The translations under genes were made by a program, and so were the position numbers. The notes below the pieces were generated by a model, which had not been told where the DNA came from, ran no database searches, and saw only the letters and a list, made by a program, of their open reading frames with translations. Shown in pieces: positions 1 to 10,718 of a stretch of 64,000 nucleotides of DNA. The DNA comes from Pseudomonas sp. 5P_3.1_Bac2 (GTDB taxonomy: Bacteria; Pseudomonadota; Gammaproteobacteria; Pseudomonadales; Pseudomonadaceae). Every line of letters begins with the position of its first letter. Positions within the stretch are counted from its first letter, which is position 1. The stretch is taken from assembly GCF_025465995.1 (NCBI RefSeq), contig NZ_JANLNY010000006.1:434001-498000 (forward strand). Direction: 5' to 3'.

Positions 1-563
1 TCCACATAGATGCGGCACGCATCCGAGTTGGGCGTAGACAGCCCCAAGTGATAGCGCAACGAGCCGGCAAACGGATCACGGTGCGGGTTGAGATGGCTGT
101 TACCGGGCAGCAGGGCAAACATCGCGCCTTTGACGTTAGGAATCTGGCTGATCAGCGCCACGCTTTTCGGGCACAGCTGCTGGGCCGAAGGCAGTGGACC
201 GTCGTACCAAGTCAGATAGAAACGTTTCCAGCCTTTCTTGAAGAACGAGCCAAAACCGGCCTCGTTGTTGTCCAGTGCGGCGCGGATATAACCCTCGTCG
301 AACAGGTTCAGGGCTTCCTCGCGAAAGGTCTGCCAGTTGTCCTTGAGCACATCCAGTTCGGGGAATTGCTGGCGATCGAGGTAGGGTTTGGGCGGGGCTT
401 TGGAGAACAGGTACATCAGGGAATTATAGGGAGCAAACCACGCCGAGTGATTCACCAGTTGGCGCAGGAAGGGTAAACGTGCCTTACCGCGAAAGTGGAC
501 AAACAACACGCTGGCGCTATACAGCCCTACCAGCGCAACCTTTGTAAACAGAGAAATACTCAT
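1..563 (-). CDS. lpxO: Lipid A hydroxylase LpxO-like, aspartyl/asparaginyl beta-hydroxylase family (3' part outside window)
   Basis: The reading frame runs from the ATG at 563 to the left edge of the window and is open throughout (about 187 residues visible). Residues 2-23 form one hydrophobic N-terminal segment, as in inner-membrane LpxO. Near residue 160 the sequence contains NPHRDPFAGSLRYHLGL, carrying the His-x-Asp pair of Fe(II)/2-oxoglutarate dioxygenases of this family. LpxO adds a 2-hydroxyl group to a secondary acyl chain of lipid A at the cytoplasmic face of the inner membrane. The start is supported by an AAGGAA sequence about 10 bases upstream. The C-terminal end, with the last metal and 2-oxoglutarate ligands, is not visible. 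A general peptidyl beta-hydroxylase is the alternative reading. Confidence 0.82.
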   Translation of the reverse strand, partial: MSISLFTKVALVGLYSASVLFVHFRGKARLPFLRQLVNHSAWFAPYNSLMYLFSKAPPKPYLDRQQFPELDVLKDNWQTFREEALNLFDEGYIRAALDNNEAGFGSFFKKGWKRFYLTWYDGPLPSAQQLCPKSVALISQIPNVKGAMFALLPGNSHLNPHRDPFAGSLRYHLGLSTPNSDACRIYV

Positions 564-760
564 GCATTCCATTCCTTTGACGAGGCAGCGCTATGCTCAG
601 CAATGCGCCGTTGTATCAGCAGATGGCCTTGTGGGCCTCTGGCCTCTGCGTTGCAGCAGTTGTGGCTGGAAGGTTAGACTCCGGCCCCGGTAACTGCCAC
701 AGTCGGCTGGAAGATTATAACGCGCCTTAATGGTGCGCTAAGCGAGTGAGTCGTCAGAGA

Positions 761-1300
761 ATGAGCATGTCATTGCGTGACCAGCTGTTGAAAGCCGGCC
801 TGGTCAACGAGAAACAGGCCAAACAGGCCAGCAAACAAAAGCAAAAGCAGCAGCGCCTTGAGCAAAAAGGCCAGGTCGAAAAAGACCAGACTCAACAGTT
901 GGCGGCCCAGCAAGCCATGGCTGAGAAGCTGGCACGCGACCAAGAATTAAACCGCCAGCAGCAAGAGAAAGCCGAGCAAAAGGCACGCACTGCGCAGGTT
1001 AAGCAACTGATCGAAGTCTCGCGCTTGCCTAAGCTGACCACCGAGGACTACTACAACTTTGTCGACGACAAAAAGGTTAAGCGCCTGTCGGTGAACAAGT
1101 TGATGCGCGACAAGCTCAGTAGCGGTTCGCTGGCCATCGTCCGCCATGGTGGCGGCTATGAAGTGATTCCCCGTGAAGCGGCGCTGAAGATTCAGGAACG
1201 CGACGAACGGCGCATCGTCTTGCTCAATACGCCTACCGAGGCGGCGGATGCGGATGATCCGTATGCGGCCTATCAGGTTCCAGACGATCTGATGTGGTAA
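761..1300 (+). CDS. yaiL: DUF2058 (YaiL-type) nucleoprotein/polynucleotide-associated protein
   Basis: This 179-residue protein begins MSMSLRDQLLKAGLVN, the usual opening of the DUF2058/YaiL family. A long charged helical stretch rich in Lys, Gln and Glu follows (about residues 20-90), then a compact C-terminal domain (YNFVDDKKVKRLSVNK onward). The molecular role is not established; annotations as a polynucleotide-associated protein rest on little. An in-frame GTG at 746 would add five residues, but the ATG at 761 matches the family start. The gene is convergent with the DUF3108 gene, and the two share a bidirectional terminator. Confidence 0.85.
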   Translation: MSMSLRDQLLKAGLVNEKQAKQASKQKQKQQRLEQKGQVEKDQTQQLAAQQAMAEKLARDQELNRQQQEKAEQKARTAQVKQLIEVSRLPKLTTEDYYNFVDDKKVKRLSVNKLMRDKLSSGSLAIVRHGGGYEVIPREAALKIQERDERRIVLLNTPTEAADADDPYAAYQVPDDLMW

Positions 1301-1311
1301 AGCCTTAAGCA

Positions 1312-1345
1312 CAAAAAAAGCCGAGCATCAGCTCGGCTTTTTTGT
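1312..1345. terminator. Bidirectional intrinsic terminator
   Basis: An 8-bp stem AGCCGAGC/GCTCGGCT (1319-1326 and 1331-1338) with a 4-base loop is flanked by an A run on the left and a T run on the right. It can therefore stop transcription from both the DUF2058 gene and the convergent DUF3108 gene. Confidence 0.9.
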
Positions 1346-1361
1346 GGCGCTGGACAGCGCC

Positions 1362-2078
1362 TTAGGACTTACGGCCCTCAACGGTTTTACCGTCAACGCT
1401 GCCGTCTTTGAGCATGATCTGGTATTCCTTGCCGTCTTTCTCTACTTGATGCAGGGCGACGAGGATGTAGTTCCAGTCTTTAGCGAACCACAGAATGGTT
1501 TTACGGCTGCTTTGGGTTGGATCGCGCACGCGTTCCACCTTCACCGCATCCACGACACCGGCTTTGGTGCTCACGGCTTCTTCGCCGAGGACGCGGAAGT
1601 CGTAGGTTTCCACTTCATCGCCATCGACCACCTGATAGCTCATGCTTTGTTTGCCAGCGGCAACGTCTTGCTGCAGAGCTAGTTGGTAGGTGGATTTATC
1701 CAGCAGACCACGATTGAGCGGCAGGCTGACAGGGGTGTCGCGATCAGTACCGAGCACTTGCTTGTTCTGCCAGTCGAAGTCCAGCTCGATCTTCTTGCCT
1801 TTGCCTAAGCCGTTACGCTCGTAGAGGTAGGTCAGCGGCAAGAAGGCGCCTTGATCGACGCGCAGGGTGCTTTCTTCGCTGAGGCCGGCAACCAGCATGG
1901 AGGCTTTAAAGCTCAGCTTCCATTGGCCATTGCCTAAGTTTTCGAGGCTGCGTTCAGCACTGCCACTGACCGGCAGTTGTTTCCAGTCGGCGGTATAGCT
2001 GGCCGTGTAGGGTTTTAAATCGGCGGCGAATGCCGGCAGGCTTAACAGGGTGAGAGCGAGGAGTAAGGCGCGACGCAT
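1362..2078 (-). CDS. DUF3108 domain-containing secreted protein
   Basis: The protein is 238 residues. Residues 1-18 form a typical Sec signal peptide ending in AFA before ADLKPYTASYTADW. The mature part is predicted to be beta-rich and matches the DUF3108 family by its AxYxADWK opening and the later segments PLTYLYERNG and KKIELDFDWQ. No catalytic motif is visible and the function is unknown; the location should be periplasmic. In P. aeruginosa a protein of this kind also lies beside purN. It is transcribed in the same direction as purM-purN but is separated from purN by about 120 bases. Confidence 0.8.
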   Translation of the reverse strand: MRRALLLALTLLSLPAFAADLKPYTASYTADWKQLPVSGSAERSLENLGNGQWKLSFKASMLVAGLSEESTLRVDQGAFLPLTYLYERNGLGKGKKIELDFDWQNKQVLGTDRDTPVSLPLNRGLLDKSTYQLALQQDVAAGKQSMSYQVVDGDEVETYDFRVLGEEAVSTKAGVVDAVKVERVRDPTQSSRKTILWFAKDWNYILVALHQVEKDGKEYQIMLKDGSVDGKTVEGRKS

Positions 2079-2198
2079 GGTGTCTCCTGTCGATGGGTAG
2101 CAGCTAGGCGAGTAAAGCCAATCCTACGTCAATTTAGCGCTAAAGCCATGGCTGTGCAGCTGTCACAGCCATGACACGGTGCAAAAGGCCTGTGGCCT

Positions 2199-2843
2199 TT
2201 AAACCAACTGGCCGCTGGCCGGCAGTAATTGCCCATCCAGCATGGCCCCTTGCGCACTAAGGCGTAAACGGTCAGCGGCGAACCAAGTCACTGCCAGCGG
2301 GTAGATTACATGCTCTTGGGCGTGTACACGCTGGGCCAGGCTGGTGGCGCTATCGTCCGTTTGCACGGCAATACGTGATTGTACGACTAGAGGTCCGCCA
2401 TCGAGTTCCTCTGTCACAAAGTGCACGCTGCAACCGTGCTCGCTGTCGCCGGCGTCCAACGCCCGTTGATGGGTGTTGAGGCCTTTGTATTTAGGCAGCA
2501 GCGAAGGATGAATGTTGAGCAGGCGACCGTGGTAGTGGCGCACGAAGTCTGGGGTGAGGATGCGCATAAAGCCGGCCAGCACCACTAAGTGCGGTTCATA
2601 AGCATCGATGGCTTGCATCAGTGCGGCGTCGAAAGCCTCGCGGCCATCGAAATCTTTATGATCCAACACCTGGCTGGCAATGCCGGCGGCTTGGGCCCGT
2701 TGCAGGCCATAAGCATCAGCGCGGTTACACAGCACCGCGCTGATCCGGGCTGGGATAGTCCCAGCCTGGATGCCATCAATCAGCGCCTGCAGGTTGCCGC
2801 CGGAGCCGGAGATCAGGACGACTAAATTACAGGGTGCCGGCAT
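2199..2843 (-). CDS. purN: Phosphoribosylglycinamide formyltransferase
   Basis: PurN transfers a formyl group from 10-formyl-tetrahydrofolate to GAR, the third step of de novo purine synthesis. The 214-residue protein starts [23 protein letters not shown], the P-loop-like phosphate-binding opening of the family. It carries the catalytic Asn/His segment NIHPSLLPKYKG and the Asp in EELDGGP. A longer frame upstream would add 25 Arg-rich residues, which do not belong to the family. The ATG at 2843 overlaps the TAA of purM by one base (TAATG), which indicates translational coupling in a purM-purN operon. Confidence 0.95.
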   Translation of the reverse strand: MPAPCNLVVLISGSGGNLQALIDGIQAGTIPARISAVLCNRADAYGLQRAQAAGIASQVLDHKDFDGREAFDAALMQAIDAYEPHLVVLAGFMRILTPDFVRHYHGRLLNIHPSLLPKYKGLNTHQRALDAGDSEHGCSVHFVTEELDGGPLVVQSRIAVQTDDSATSLAQRVHAQEHVIYPLAVTWFAADRLRLSAQGAMLDGQLLPASGQLV

Positions 2844-3901
2844 TAGTGTTGTTTCAGGTTGTTCAGCTGTACTTGCACGGCGCCTTCGGCGGCGCTGCCG
2901 ATTTGGCCGATCAGCCAAGGCTGCTCGCCGGAAGCCCGGAGGTTCTCGAGAGTCGCTTCAACCTGATCCTGGGCCACGCAGATCACCATGCCAACGCCGC
3001 AGTTGAGCACGCGGTGCATTTCGTGTTCATCCACATTGCCTTGCTGTTGCAGCCAGTCGAACACGGCTGGACGGGTCCAGCTAGCCACGTCGACCACCGC
3101 TTGCGCGCCTTTTGGCAGCACCCGTGGGATGTTGTCGAGCAGGCCGCCGCCGGTGATGTGGGCCATGGCTTTGACGGCGCCGGTGTCTTTGATCAACTTG
3201 AGCAGGGGCTTCACGTAAATCCGGGTCGGCGCCATCAGCAGGTCGGTCAGTTTTTTGCCGTCCAGCGAAATTTGCTCGATATCGGCACCGCTGACTTCGA
3301 TGATCTTGCGGATCAGCGAGTAACCATTGGAGTGCGGGCCGGAGGATGGCAGGGCGATCAGGGCGTCACCTGCGGCGACTTTCGAGCCGTCGATGATTTC
3401 TGCTTTTTCCACCACGCCGACGCAGAAGCCGGCCAGGTCGTAGTCTTCGCCTTCGTACATGCCAGGCATTTCTGCGGTTTCCCCGCCGACCAGGGAGCAG
3501 CCGGCCAGTTCGCAGCCAGCGCCGATGCCGGTGACTACGGTGGCGGCCACATCTACATTGAGTTTGCCGGTGGCGTAGTAGTCGAGGAAGAACAGTGGCT
3601 CAGCACCGCACACGACCAGGTCGTTGACGCACATGGCAACCAGATCCTGGCCGATGCTGTCGTGTTGATTAAGGTTTAGCGCCAGGCGCAGTTTGGTGCC
3701 CACGCCGTCGGTACCGGAAACCAGTACCGGTTGTTTGTAGCCGGCCGGGATCTCGCACAGCGCGCCGAAACCGCCCAGGCCTCCCATGACTTCCGGACGT
3801 GCAGTGCGTTTGGCTACGCCTTTGATGCGTTCGACCAGGGCTTCGCCCGCGTCGATATCTACACCTGCGTCCTTGTAGCTGATGGAAGGTTGCTTGCTCA
3901 T
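2843..3901 (-). CDS. purM: Phosphoribosylformylglycinamidine cyclo-ligase (AIR synthetase)
   Basis: PurM closes FGAM to aminoimidazole ribonucleotide using ATP, the fifth step of purine synthesis. The 352-residue product starts [19 protein letters not shown], close in length to the E. coli enzyme (345). The DGVGTKL segment and the [11 protein letters not shown] segment are characteristic of the PurM/PurL ATP-grasp-like fold. The frame stays open far upstream, but those 80 residues look like non-coding translation, so the ATG at 3901 is chosen. It is followed directly by purN with a one-base overlap and is divergent from the DUF2066 gene. Confidence 0.95.
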   Translation of the reverse strand: MSKQPSISYKDAGVDIDAGEALVERIKGVAKRTARPEVMGGLGGFGALCEIPAGYKQPVLVSGTDGVGTKLRLALNLNQHDSIGQDLVAMCVNDLVVCGAEPLFFLDYYATGKLNVDVAATVVTGIGAGCELAGCSLVGGETAEMPGMYEGEDYDLAGFCVGVVEKAEIIDGSKVAAGDALIALPSSGPHSNGYSLIRKIIEVSGADIEQISLDGKKLTDLLMAPTRIYVKPLLKLIKDTGAVKAMAHITGGGLLDNIPRVLPKGAQAVVDVASWTRPAVFDWLQQQGNVDEHEMHRVLNCGVGMVICVAQDQVEATLENLRASGEQPWLIGQIGSAAEGAVQVQLNNLKQH

Positions 3902-4214
3902 TGATCCAGGCCTTTGAGGGAGGGGAATTCGGATTGACGCCGCGGCACGGGGCTGCAGGCTGCGAAGGCGCGCGATTTTATCAGGGTTGCCCGGCAGCGG
4001 CCACCCGCAGTGGCTAAGGTTGCCAGGTGAAAGATGGCTGTTTAAGGTCAGGTTTGGTTGTGCTACAACCTGACCAGTGGTGTCAGGGCGCCGCTTCGCG
4101 AGCAGGATCAATAAGCCGCGAGGTTGAGTCATTGCCCACATATCGTTGTCCAGACACTGGCAATCTTTATTAATTTTGGCCAGTGTGCCGATCCCGTCTG
4201 TCGAGAGTTCCCTT
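3902..4214. other. Divergent intergenic region purM / DUF2066 gene with two inverted repeats
   Basis: This 313-base stretch contains no convincing gene and must carry the promoters of both divergent genes. Two inverted repeats are visible. GGTCAGGTT (4046-4054) pairs with AACCTGACC (4067-4075) over a 12-base spacer. ACACTGGC (4154-4161) pairs with GCCAGTGT (4179-4186) over an AT-rich 17-base spacer that ends about 28 bases before the DUF2066 start. Either could be an operator or a leader hairpin; no known regulator motif was recognised. Confidence 0.5.
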
Positions 4215-5255
4215 ATGCGTTTGCCTGTTCGCCTGCTTGTTGTGTGTCTGTCGCTGTCCAGTTGGTCGGCTGTGGCGGCGCCGGTTAGTGACCTTTACCA
4301 AGTCCGTGAGCCGGTTAGCAGTCAACAACCGGAGGAGCGCACCGCGGCTCTGGGCCGTGCGCTGGACAGTCTGGTTGTGCGTCTGACCGGTAAGACCGAT
4401 GCGGCCAGCAACCCGGCGCTGGCGGCGCTGCATAAAGACCCGCAGCAAATCGTCAGCCAGTTCAGTTACGTGGACGAGCAACTGCTGGTTGATTTCGATC
4501 CAGTCAGCACCGACCGCAGCCTGCGTCAGGCCGGTCTGTCGTTGTGGGGCGCTAATCGCCCGGCGCTGATGGTCTGGTGGTTAAACGATGGCAGTGACGG
4601 CAGCAACCTGATTGGTGATGCCCAGGCCGCCGCCAAACCACTATTGGCCGCGGCGCAGCACCGTGGTTTACCCCTGCGTTTGCCCATCGCCGATTTGTCC
4701 GAGCAACTGGCCGCGGATGCTGCCAACCTGACCAACGATGACCCCAGCACCTTGCGCGCGGCCTCTGAGCGTTATGCCGCCGATGCCTTGTTAGCCGTGC
4801 TGGCCCGTGAGGAAGGCGGGCAGTGGCAGGCGCAATGGCGTTTGTGGCTGGGCGACAGCCGCGAGCAGGGCACCGTACAGGGGGCTGACCAAGCGGCCGT
4901 GGCCGATGCGGTAATGCTGGCGGTTAACCAAAAAATGGCACCGCGCTTTATCGTCGCGGCGGGAGCGGCGAGCAACCTGCAATTGCAAGTGCAGGGCGCC
5001 AATCTGGCCCGTTATGCGGAAATTCAGCGGGTGCTGGAGCCGTTTTCTGCACGCCTGCGTTCAGTGCAAGGTGACACCCTGACCTTTGCGGTGAATGCCA
5101 GCGCCGAGCAACTGCGCGCCCAACTGGGCTTGGCCCATCTGCAGGAAGTCACCGAGGCCGCGGTGGTTCCAGCCTCGCCAACAGTTAACCCCACTGAGGC
5201 GGTGCCAGCGTTACCTGCACCGACCAATGGCAATGTGCTGCGTTATCGCTGGTAA
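4215..5255 (+). CDS. DUF2066 domain-containing exported protein
   Basis: The 346-residue protein starts [22 protein letters not shown], a clear Sec signal peptide, followed by [21 protein letters not shown], the usual opening of DUF2066 proteins. The repeated pattern of short beta strands and Ala-rich helices suggests a periplasmic or outer-membrane-associated protein. There are no catalytic residues I can name and the function is unknown. The frame is open 69 bases upstream, but only the ATG at 4215 puts the signal peptide at the N-terminus. A terminator follows, so it appears to be monocistronic. In P. aeruginosa the same gene lies divergent from purM. Confidence 0.8.
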   Translation: MRLPVRLLVVCLSLSSWSAVAAPVSDLYQVREPVSSQQPEERTAALGRALDSLVVRLTGKTDAASNPALAALHKDPQQIVSQFSYVDEQLLVDFDPVSTDRSLRQAGLSLWGANRPALMVWWLNDGSDGSNLIGDAQAAAKPLLAAAQHRGLPLRLPIADLSEQLAADAANLTNDDPSTLRAASERYAADALLAVLAREEGGQWQAQWRLWLGDSREQGTVQGADQAAVADAVMLAVNQKMAPRFIVAAGAASNLQLQVQGANLARYAEIQRVLEPFSARLRSVQGDTLTFAVNASAEQLRAQLGLAHLQEVTEAAVVPASPTVNPTEAVPALPAPTNGNVLRYRW

Positions 5256-5287
5256 GTCAGTAGAACTTATTGTCTGACTAATTTTCC

Positions 5288-5317
5288 AACCGCAGCCTAT
5301 CGTGCTGCGGTTTTTCT
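5288..5317 (+). terminator. Intrinsic terminator after DUF2066 gene
   Basis: AACCGCAGC (5288-5296) and GCTGCGGTT (5304-5312) form a 9-bp stem followed by a T run. Confidence 0.85.
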
Positions 5318-5379
5318 TGGCGGCGGATTCGCTGAGCACTGCTAGATTGGGTTAACACATGGATTTCGGAGAGCAAGGC

Positions 5380-6447
5380 ATGCTGGATTCACAACGCTGG
5401 GTATGGATTGTCGGTGCGCTAATACTATGCGGCCTGCTGTATTTGCTATCGCCAATTCTGTCGCCCTTTTTGATCGGCATACTGCTGGCCTACATGGGCG
5501 ACCCTTTGGTTGACCGTCTGGAGCGGGTTGGCTTGTCACGTACCTGGGGCGTGATCGTGGTATTCGCTCTGTTTACCCTGGCCTTTGCCCTGTTACTGCT
5601 GGTGCTGGTGCCGATGCTCGGCAAACAGCTGGTGCGTCTCTATGAATTGGCGCCGCAGATGATCGACTGGGCGCAGCATCAGGCTCTGCCGTGGGTACAG
5701 AGCAAGCTGGGGCTCAAAGATGGTTTCTGGCGCTTTGATCAGGTCAAAACTGCCCTGAGCGGTCAGCTGGATAAGACCACCGATATCGTCGGTATTCTGC
5801 TCTCCACTGCCACCGCTTCCAGCTTGGCCTTGGCCGCTTGGCTGGCCAACGTGCTGCTGATCCCGGTGGTGAGCTTCTACCTGATGCGCGACTGGGACCT
5901 GATGATGGCCAAGCTGCGCGGCCTGTTGCCACGGGAGAACGAAGGCCCGGTGGTGGGCATCTTTAATGAATGCCACGAAGTGCTGGGGGCGTTCCTGCGC
6001 GGGCAACTGCTGGTGATGCTGGCCTTGGGCATCATGTATGCCGTGGGCCTGACTGCCATTGGCCTGGAGCTGGGCTTGCTGATCGGCTTTATGGCGGGTC
6101 TTGCCAGCATCGTGCCGTATTTAGGGGTCGTGGTCGGTATCGGCGCGGCCTTGGCTGCCGGGTTGTTCCAGTTTGGGCTGGACCTGTATCCGCTGCTGGG
6201 CATTGTTGCGGTATTTGTGGTCGGGCAGATGCTTGAAGGCATGGTGCTGACGCCGATGCTGGTGGGCGATCGTATCGGCCTGCACCCGGTGGCGGTGATT
6301 TTCGCCATCATGGCCGGTGGGCAGCTGTTTGGCTTTGTCGGCATCCTCGTGGCTTTGCCGGTGGCGGCAGTGATCATGGTGCTGCTGCGTCATCTGCATG
6401 ACTTCTATAAGCAGTCCGACGCCTATATCGGCACTGACGAGACCTAA
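5380..6447 (+). CDS. perM: AI-2E family transporter (PerM-type inner-membrane permease)
   Basis: The 355-residue protein is highly hydrophobic, with about eight predicted membrane segments: two at the N-terminus (residues 8-55), one near 60-85, then a soluble helical stretch (about 90-145) and a C-terminal cluster of segments. The C-terminal motif IVPYLGVVVG and the segment LTPMLVGDRIGLHPVAVI are hallmarks of the AI-2E exporter/PerM family. The transported substrate is unknown here; some family members export autoinducer-2 and others work as Na+/H+ antiporters. An upstream in-frame ATG (5359) exists, but GGAGAG precedes the ATG at 5380, which is chosen. Confidence 0.85.
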   Translation: MLDSQRWVWIVGALILCGLLYLLSPILSPFLIGILLAYMGDPLVDRLERVGLSRTWGVIVVFALFTLAFALLLLVLVPMLGKQLVRLYELAPQMIDWAQHQALPWVQSKLGLKDGFWRFDQVKTALSGQLDKTTDIVGILLSTATASSLALAAWLANVLLIPVVSFYLMRDWDLMMAKLRGLLPRENEGPVVGIFNECHEVLGAFLRGQLLVMLALGIMYAVGLTAIGLELGLLIGFMAGLASIVPYLGVVVGIGAALAAGLFQFGLDLYPLLGIVAVFVVGQMLEGMVLTPMLVGDRIGLHPVAVIFAIMAGGQLFGFVGILVALPVAAVIMVLLRHLHDFYKQSDAYIGTDET

Positions 6448-6453
6448 AGCCTG

Positions 6454-6480
6454 CGGGCCTTGGTGTATAGCCAAGGCCCG
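6454..6480. terminator. Strong hairpin between perM and the convergent acetyltransferase gene
   Basis: CGGGCCTTGG (6454-6463) and CCAAGGCCCG (6471-6480) form a perfect 10-bp stem with a 7-base loop. No good T run follows on either strand, so termination may be inefficient or need a helper factor. Confidence 0.55.
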
Positions 6481-6487
6481 ACACGGT

Positions 6488-6981
6488 TCAGCTCAAAGGC
6501 TTGCGGTAAAAAATCCGCGCATAGCCGTCTTGTTCGCTGCGTTGATATTCCACATAGCCAATGCGCCGGTAGAGCGCCTGGTTTTCCGTCATGCACAGAT
6601 GGGTGTAGAGCTGGATACAGGCGTAGCCCTGGCTGCGTGCCTGACTCTCAGCCAGTTGCAGTAGGGCGCGGCCCACACCTAGACTACGAACCTGCGGGCT
6701 GCGGGCTGCGGGCTGCTGGCGACGGTGTCGAGGAAAAACTGATCCTCTTCTATCGCTAACAGCAGAGCGCCGACGACGTGGCCGTCTTGTTCGGCCAGCC
6801 ACACTTCTTGCGTGACGATCAGGCTGGGGTAGTCATACAGCATCGGCGCCGGGGCTTTGTCCATGCGCTCGATATAGGCAGCAAACGCCGCGCACACGCA
6901 TTGCTGTATCGCTTGAGCGTCTGCCAGGGTGGCACGGCGCAGGTTGATGGCCGTGCTGGGGCGGTTTGCATTCAAAGGCAT
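6488..6981 (-). pseudogene. GNAT-family N-acetyltransferase, frameshifted by a 7-bp tandem repeat
   Basis: Two overlapping frames on the minus strand together make one GNAT protein. The first (start 6981) encodes MPLNANRPSTAINLRRATLAD through VVGALLLAIEEDQFFLDTVA and then runs off frame to a stop at 6679. The second carries the acetyl-CoA-binding signature RSLGVGRALLQLAE and the C-terminal YRRIGYVEYQ segment, ending at 6488. The break falls on three perfect copies of CTGCGGG (6692-6712, plus-strand sense). With one copy, or with four, the two halves read in one frame as a protein of about 159 residues; with three copies they do not. Substrate unknown. The gene is either inactivated or reversibly switched by repeat slippage. 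It is divergent from hda. Confidence 0.85.
6692..6712. repeat. Tandem heptanucleotide repeat, three perfect copies
   Basis: CTGCGGG is repeated three times without interruption, followed by the partial copy CTGC. It lies inside the acetyltransferase gene, just before the acetyl-CoA-binding loop. Seven is not a multiple of three, so each gain or loss of a copy changes the reading frame. Confidence 0.95.
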
Positions 6982-7176
6982 AACTCGACAAAGGCTATGG
7001 ACGGGTAAGTTCGCTCAGTTATAACCCGCTGCTCGCTCATACACTAATACTTGGCTTGCCGACTTATTTCAGACTGCCAAAACTGGCTTTATCCATCAAT
7101 GACTTAGCGTGCAGAAGCGGATAAACTCTAGGCCTCTTCACGGTGAGCCAGCTGTTCTAGGAACTGCCCAACCCGC

Positions 7177-7881
7177 ATGACACCCATTCAACTGCCATTA
7201 GGTGTGCGTCTACGTGATGACGCCACCTTTGCCAACTACTACCCCGGAGCCAATGCGGCTGCGTTGGGTTATGTCGAGCGTTTGTGCGAGGCGGATGCGG
7301 GCTGGACGGAAAGTTTGATTTACCTGTGGGGCGGCACCGGGGTAGGGCGTAGCCACTTGTTGCAGGCCGCCTGCTTGCGCTTGGAGCAGCACCGCGAGCG
7401 TGCGGCGTATCTGCCGTTGGCTGAAGTGGCGCAATACGGGCCAGCGATTCTGGACAACCTCGAGCAGTTCGAGCTGGTCTGTCTGGATGATCTTGATGCC
7501 ATCGCCGGCAATAAACTCTGGGAAGAACCGCTATTCCATCTGTTTAACCGCTTACGCGATAGCGGCCGGCGTCTGTTGCTGTCGGCCAATACTTCGCCCC
7601 GTGAGCTGAGGATCAAACTGCCTGACCTTAAGTCGCGGCTGACGTTGGCGTTGGTCTTCCAACTGCAATCACTGTCCGATGAAGACAAGCTGCGCGCGTT
7701 GCAGCTGCGTGCTTCGCGCCGTGGTTTGCAGCTCAGTGAGGAAGTCGGGCGGTTTATCCTGACTCGCGGTGAACGCAGCATGAGCGCGCTGTTTGATCTG
7801 CTTGAGCGGCTTGATCAGGCATCGCTACAAGCCCAGCGCAAGCTGACCATTCCCTTTCTTAAAGAAACCCTCGGCTGGTAA
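7177..7881 (+). CDS. hda: DnaA regulatory inactivator Hda
   Basis: Hda binds the DNA-loaded sliding clamp and promotes hydrolysis of ATP on DnaA after initiation. The 234-residue protein begins MTPIQLPLGV, which contains the clamp-binding sequence QLPLGV. The AAA+ Walker A segment GGTGVGRSH lies at about residues 52-60; the Arg in place of the usual Lys is as in E. coli Hda. The Walker B region reads LVCLDDLDAI (about residue 105). The C-terminal part contains the sensor and lid helices. The gene is alone on its strand here, divergent from the broken acetyltransferase. DnaA itself is ruled out by the small size and lack of a DNA-binding domain. Confidence 0.92.
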   Translation: MTPIQLPLGVRLRDDATFANYYPGANAAALGYVERLCEADAGWTESLIYLWGGTGVGRSHLLQAACLRLEQHRERAAYLPLAEVAQYGPAILDNLEQFELVCLDDLDAIAGNKLWEEPLFHLFNRLRDSGRRLLLSANTSPRELRIKLPDLKSRLTLALVFQLQSLSDEDKLRALQLRASRRGLQLSEEVGRFILTRGERSMSALFDLLERLDQASLQAQRKLTIPFLKETLGW

Positions 7882-7930
7882 GCCGCGCACTCTGGGTTGC
7901 ACTGGGCAACGCAGAGTGCAGCCGCCGTAA

Positions 7931-9292
<1,362 letters not shown>

Positions 9293-9394
9293 GTTGGGGT
9301 CGCCTGTAAGCTAGGTCGGCGGCTATTCTACCTGCTTACGCGGCTCGCGCCTGCGCCTGTGCAGGTGGTTGATGGGCGAGGCTAAGGAGAGGGC

Positions 9395-10666
9395 ATGCAG
9401 CAGCGGCTTAAAAATATTTACGAGTTTTGGCGATTTTTGCTTCAGCGCTTTTTCGCCAATCAGGGCTCTAGCACTGCTGCGGCGCTGACCTACACCACGC
9501 TGTTTGCGGTGGTGCCGATGATGACTGTGACCTTTTCCATGCTCTCGGCGATTCCGGCGTTTCAAGACACTGGCGAGCAGATTCAGAATTTTATCTTCCG
9601 TAACTTCGTGCCCTCGGCCGGCGAAGCGCTGCAACAGCATCTGCATGACTTCACCACTCAGGCGCGGCACCTGACCTGGATCGGCGTGGCGTTTCTGGCG
9701 GTGACGGCGTTCTGGATGCTGCTGACGGTGGAGAAAACCTTTAACGCGATCTGGCGCGTACGCCGTTCCCGTCGGGGTGTGTCGAGCTTTTTGCTGTACT
9801 GGGCGATCCTGAGCTTGGGTCCGCTGTTGCTCGGCGGCGGGTTTGCCATCAGCACCTATATCACCTCGCTGTCGATTCTGTCGGGCCCCGATGCTTTGAT
9901 CGGCGGCAAAACCCTGCTCAAGTTCGCCCCGCTGCTGTTTAGCGTGGCGGCCTTTACTCTGCTCTATGCCACCGTGCCCAATGCCCAGGTGCCGGTACGC
10001 CACGCCTTTTGGGGTGGGTTGTTTGCGGCGATATTGTTTGAGGTGGCGAAGACGTTATTTGGTCTGTATGTGCGGCTGTTTCCCGGCTACCAGCTGATTT
10101 ACGGTGCGTTCGCCACCGTGCCGCTGTTTTTGCTGTGGATTTACGTGTCGTGGATCATCGTTCTGCTGGGCGCTGAGCTGGTGTGCAATCTGGGTATTTC
10201 CCAAACCTGGCGGCGCAAGCAGATGCCCCTGCTATTGAGCCTGCTCGGTGTACTGCGGGTGTTTTATCAGCGTCAGCAAAGCGGCCTGAAAGTGCGTCTG
10301 CGTGATGTGCAGCGTCAGGGCTGGCATCTGGCTGAGCATGAGTGGGAAGCCATTGTCGCGTTCCTTGAACAGCACAAATTGATCGCGCGCATTGGCACCG
10401 GCTCTTGGGTGCTCAGTCGGGATTTAACCAGCGTTAGCGTGCAGCATCTGCTCAGCCATAGCCCCTGGCCATTACCGCGGATTGAGAACCTGCCGGCGCA
10501 ACTGGATGAGCCATGGTATCCCGCTCTGCGTGAAGGGTTGCAGGCACTGCATAAGCAGCAAGTCGCGCTGTTTGACTACGACCTGGCCCGATGGCTGCGC
10601 GGTGAGCCGCTGGCGGACGAAAATGCCGCCCCTGGGGCTGACAGCGCTGCGCAGTGTGTGTCGTAG
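9395..10666 (+). CDS. yihY: YihY/BrkB family inner-membrane protein (UPF0761)
   Basis: The 423-residue protein has an N-terminal domain of about six membrane segments (residues 30-265) and a soluble C-terminal domain of about 150 residues. Family signatures include [17 protein letters not shown] near residue 27 and [19 protein letters not shown], and the segment [22 protein letters not shown]. The old annotation as ribonuclease BN was withdrawn; the true function of the family is not settled. The gene is divergent from the arsC-wrbA operon and lies 52 bases before the thioredoxin-like lipoprotein gene, probably cotranscribed with it. Confidence 0.85.
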   Translation: MQQRLKNIYEFWRFLLQRFFANQGSSTAAALTYTTLFAVVPMMTVTFSMLSAIPAFQDTGEQIQNFIFRNFVPSAGEALQQHLHDFTTQARHLTWIGVAFLAVTAFWMLLTVEKTFNAIWRVRRSRRGVSSFLLYWAILSLGPLLLGGGFAISTYITSLSILSGPDALIGGKTLLKFAPLLFSVAAFTLLYATVPNAQVPVRHAFWGGLFAAILFEVAKTLFGLYVRLFPGYQLIYGAFATVPLFLLWIYVSWIIVLLGAELVCNLGISQTWRRKQMPLLLSLLGVLRVFYQRQQSGLKVRLRDVQRQGWHLAEHEWEAIVAFLEQHKLIARIGTGSWVLSRDLTSVSVQHLLSHSPWPLPRIENLPAQLDEPWYPALREGLQALHKQQVALFDYDLARWLRGEPLADENAAPGADSAAQCVS

Positions 10667-10718
10667 CGAAATCAGTGTGGAATTACGCCTATGGCGGTTG
10701 AGGTTCAGTGAGGTGAGT

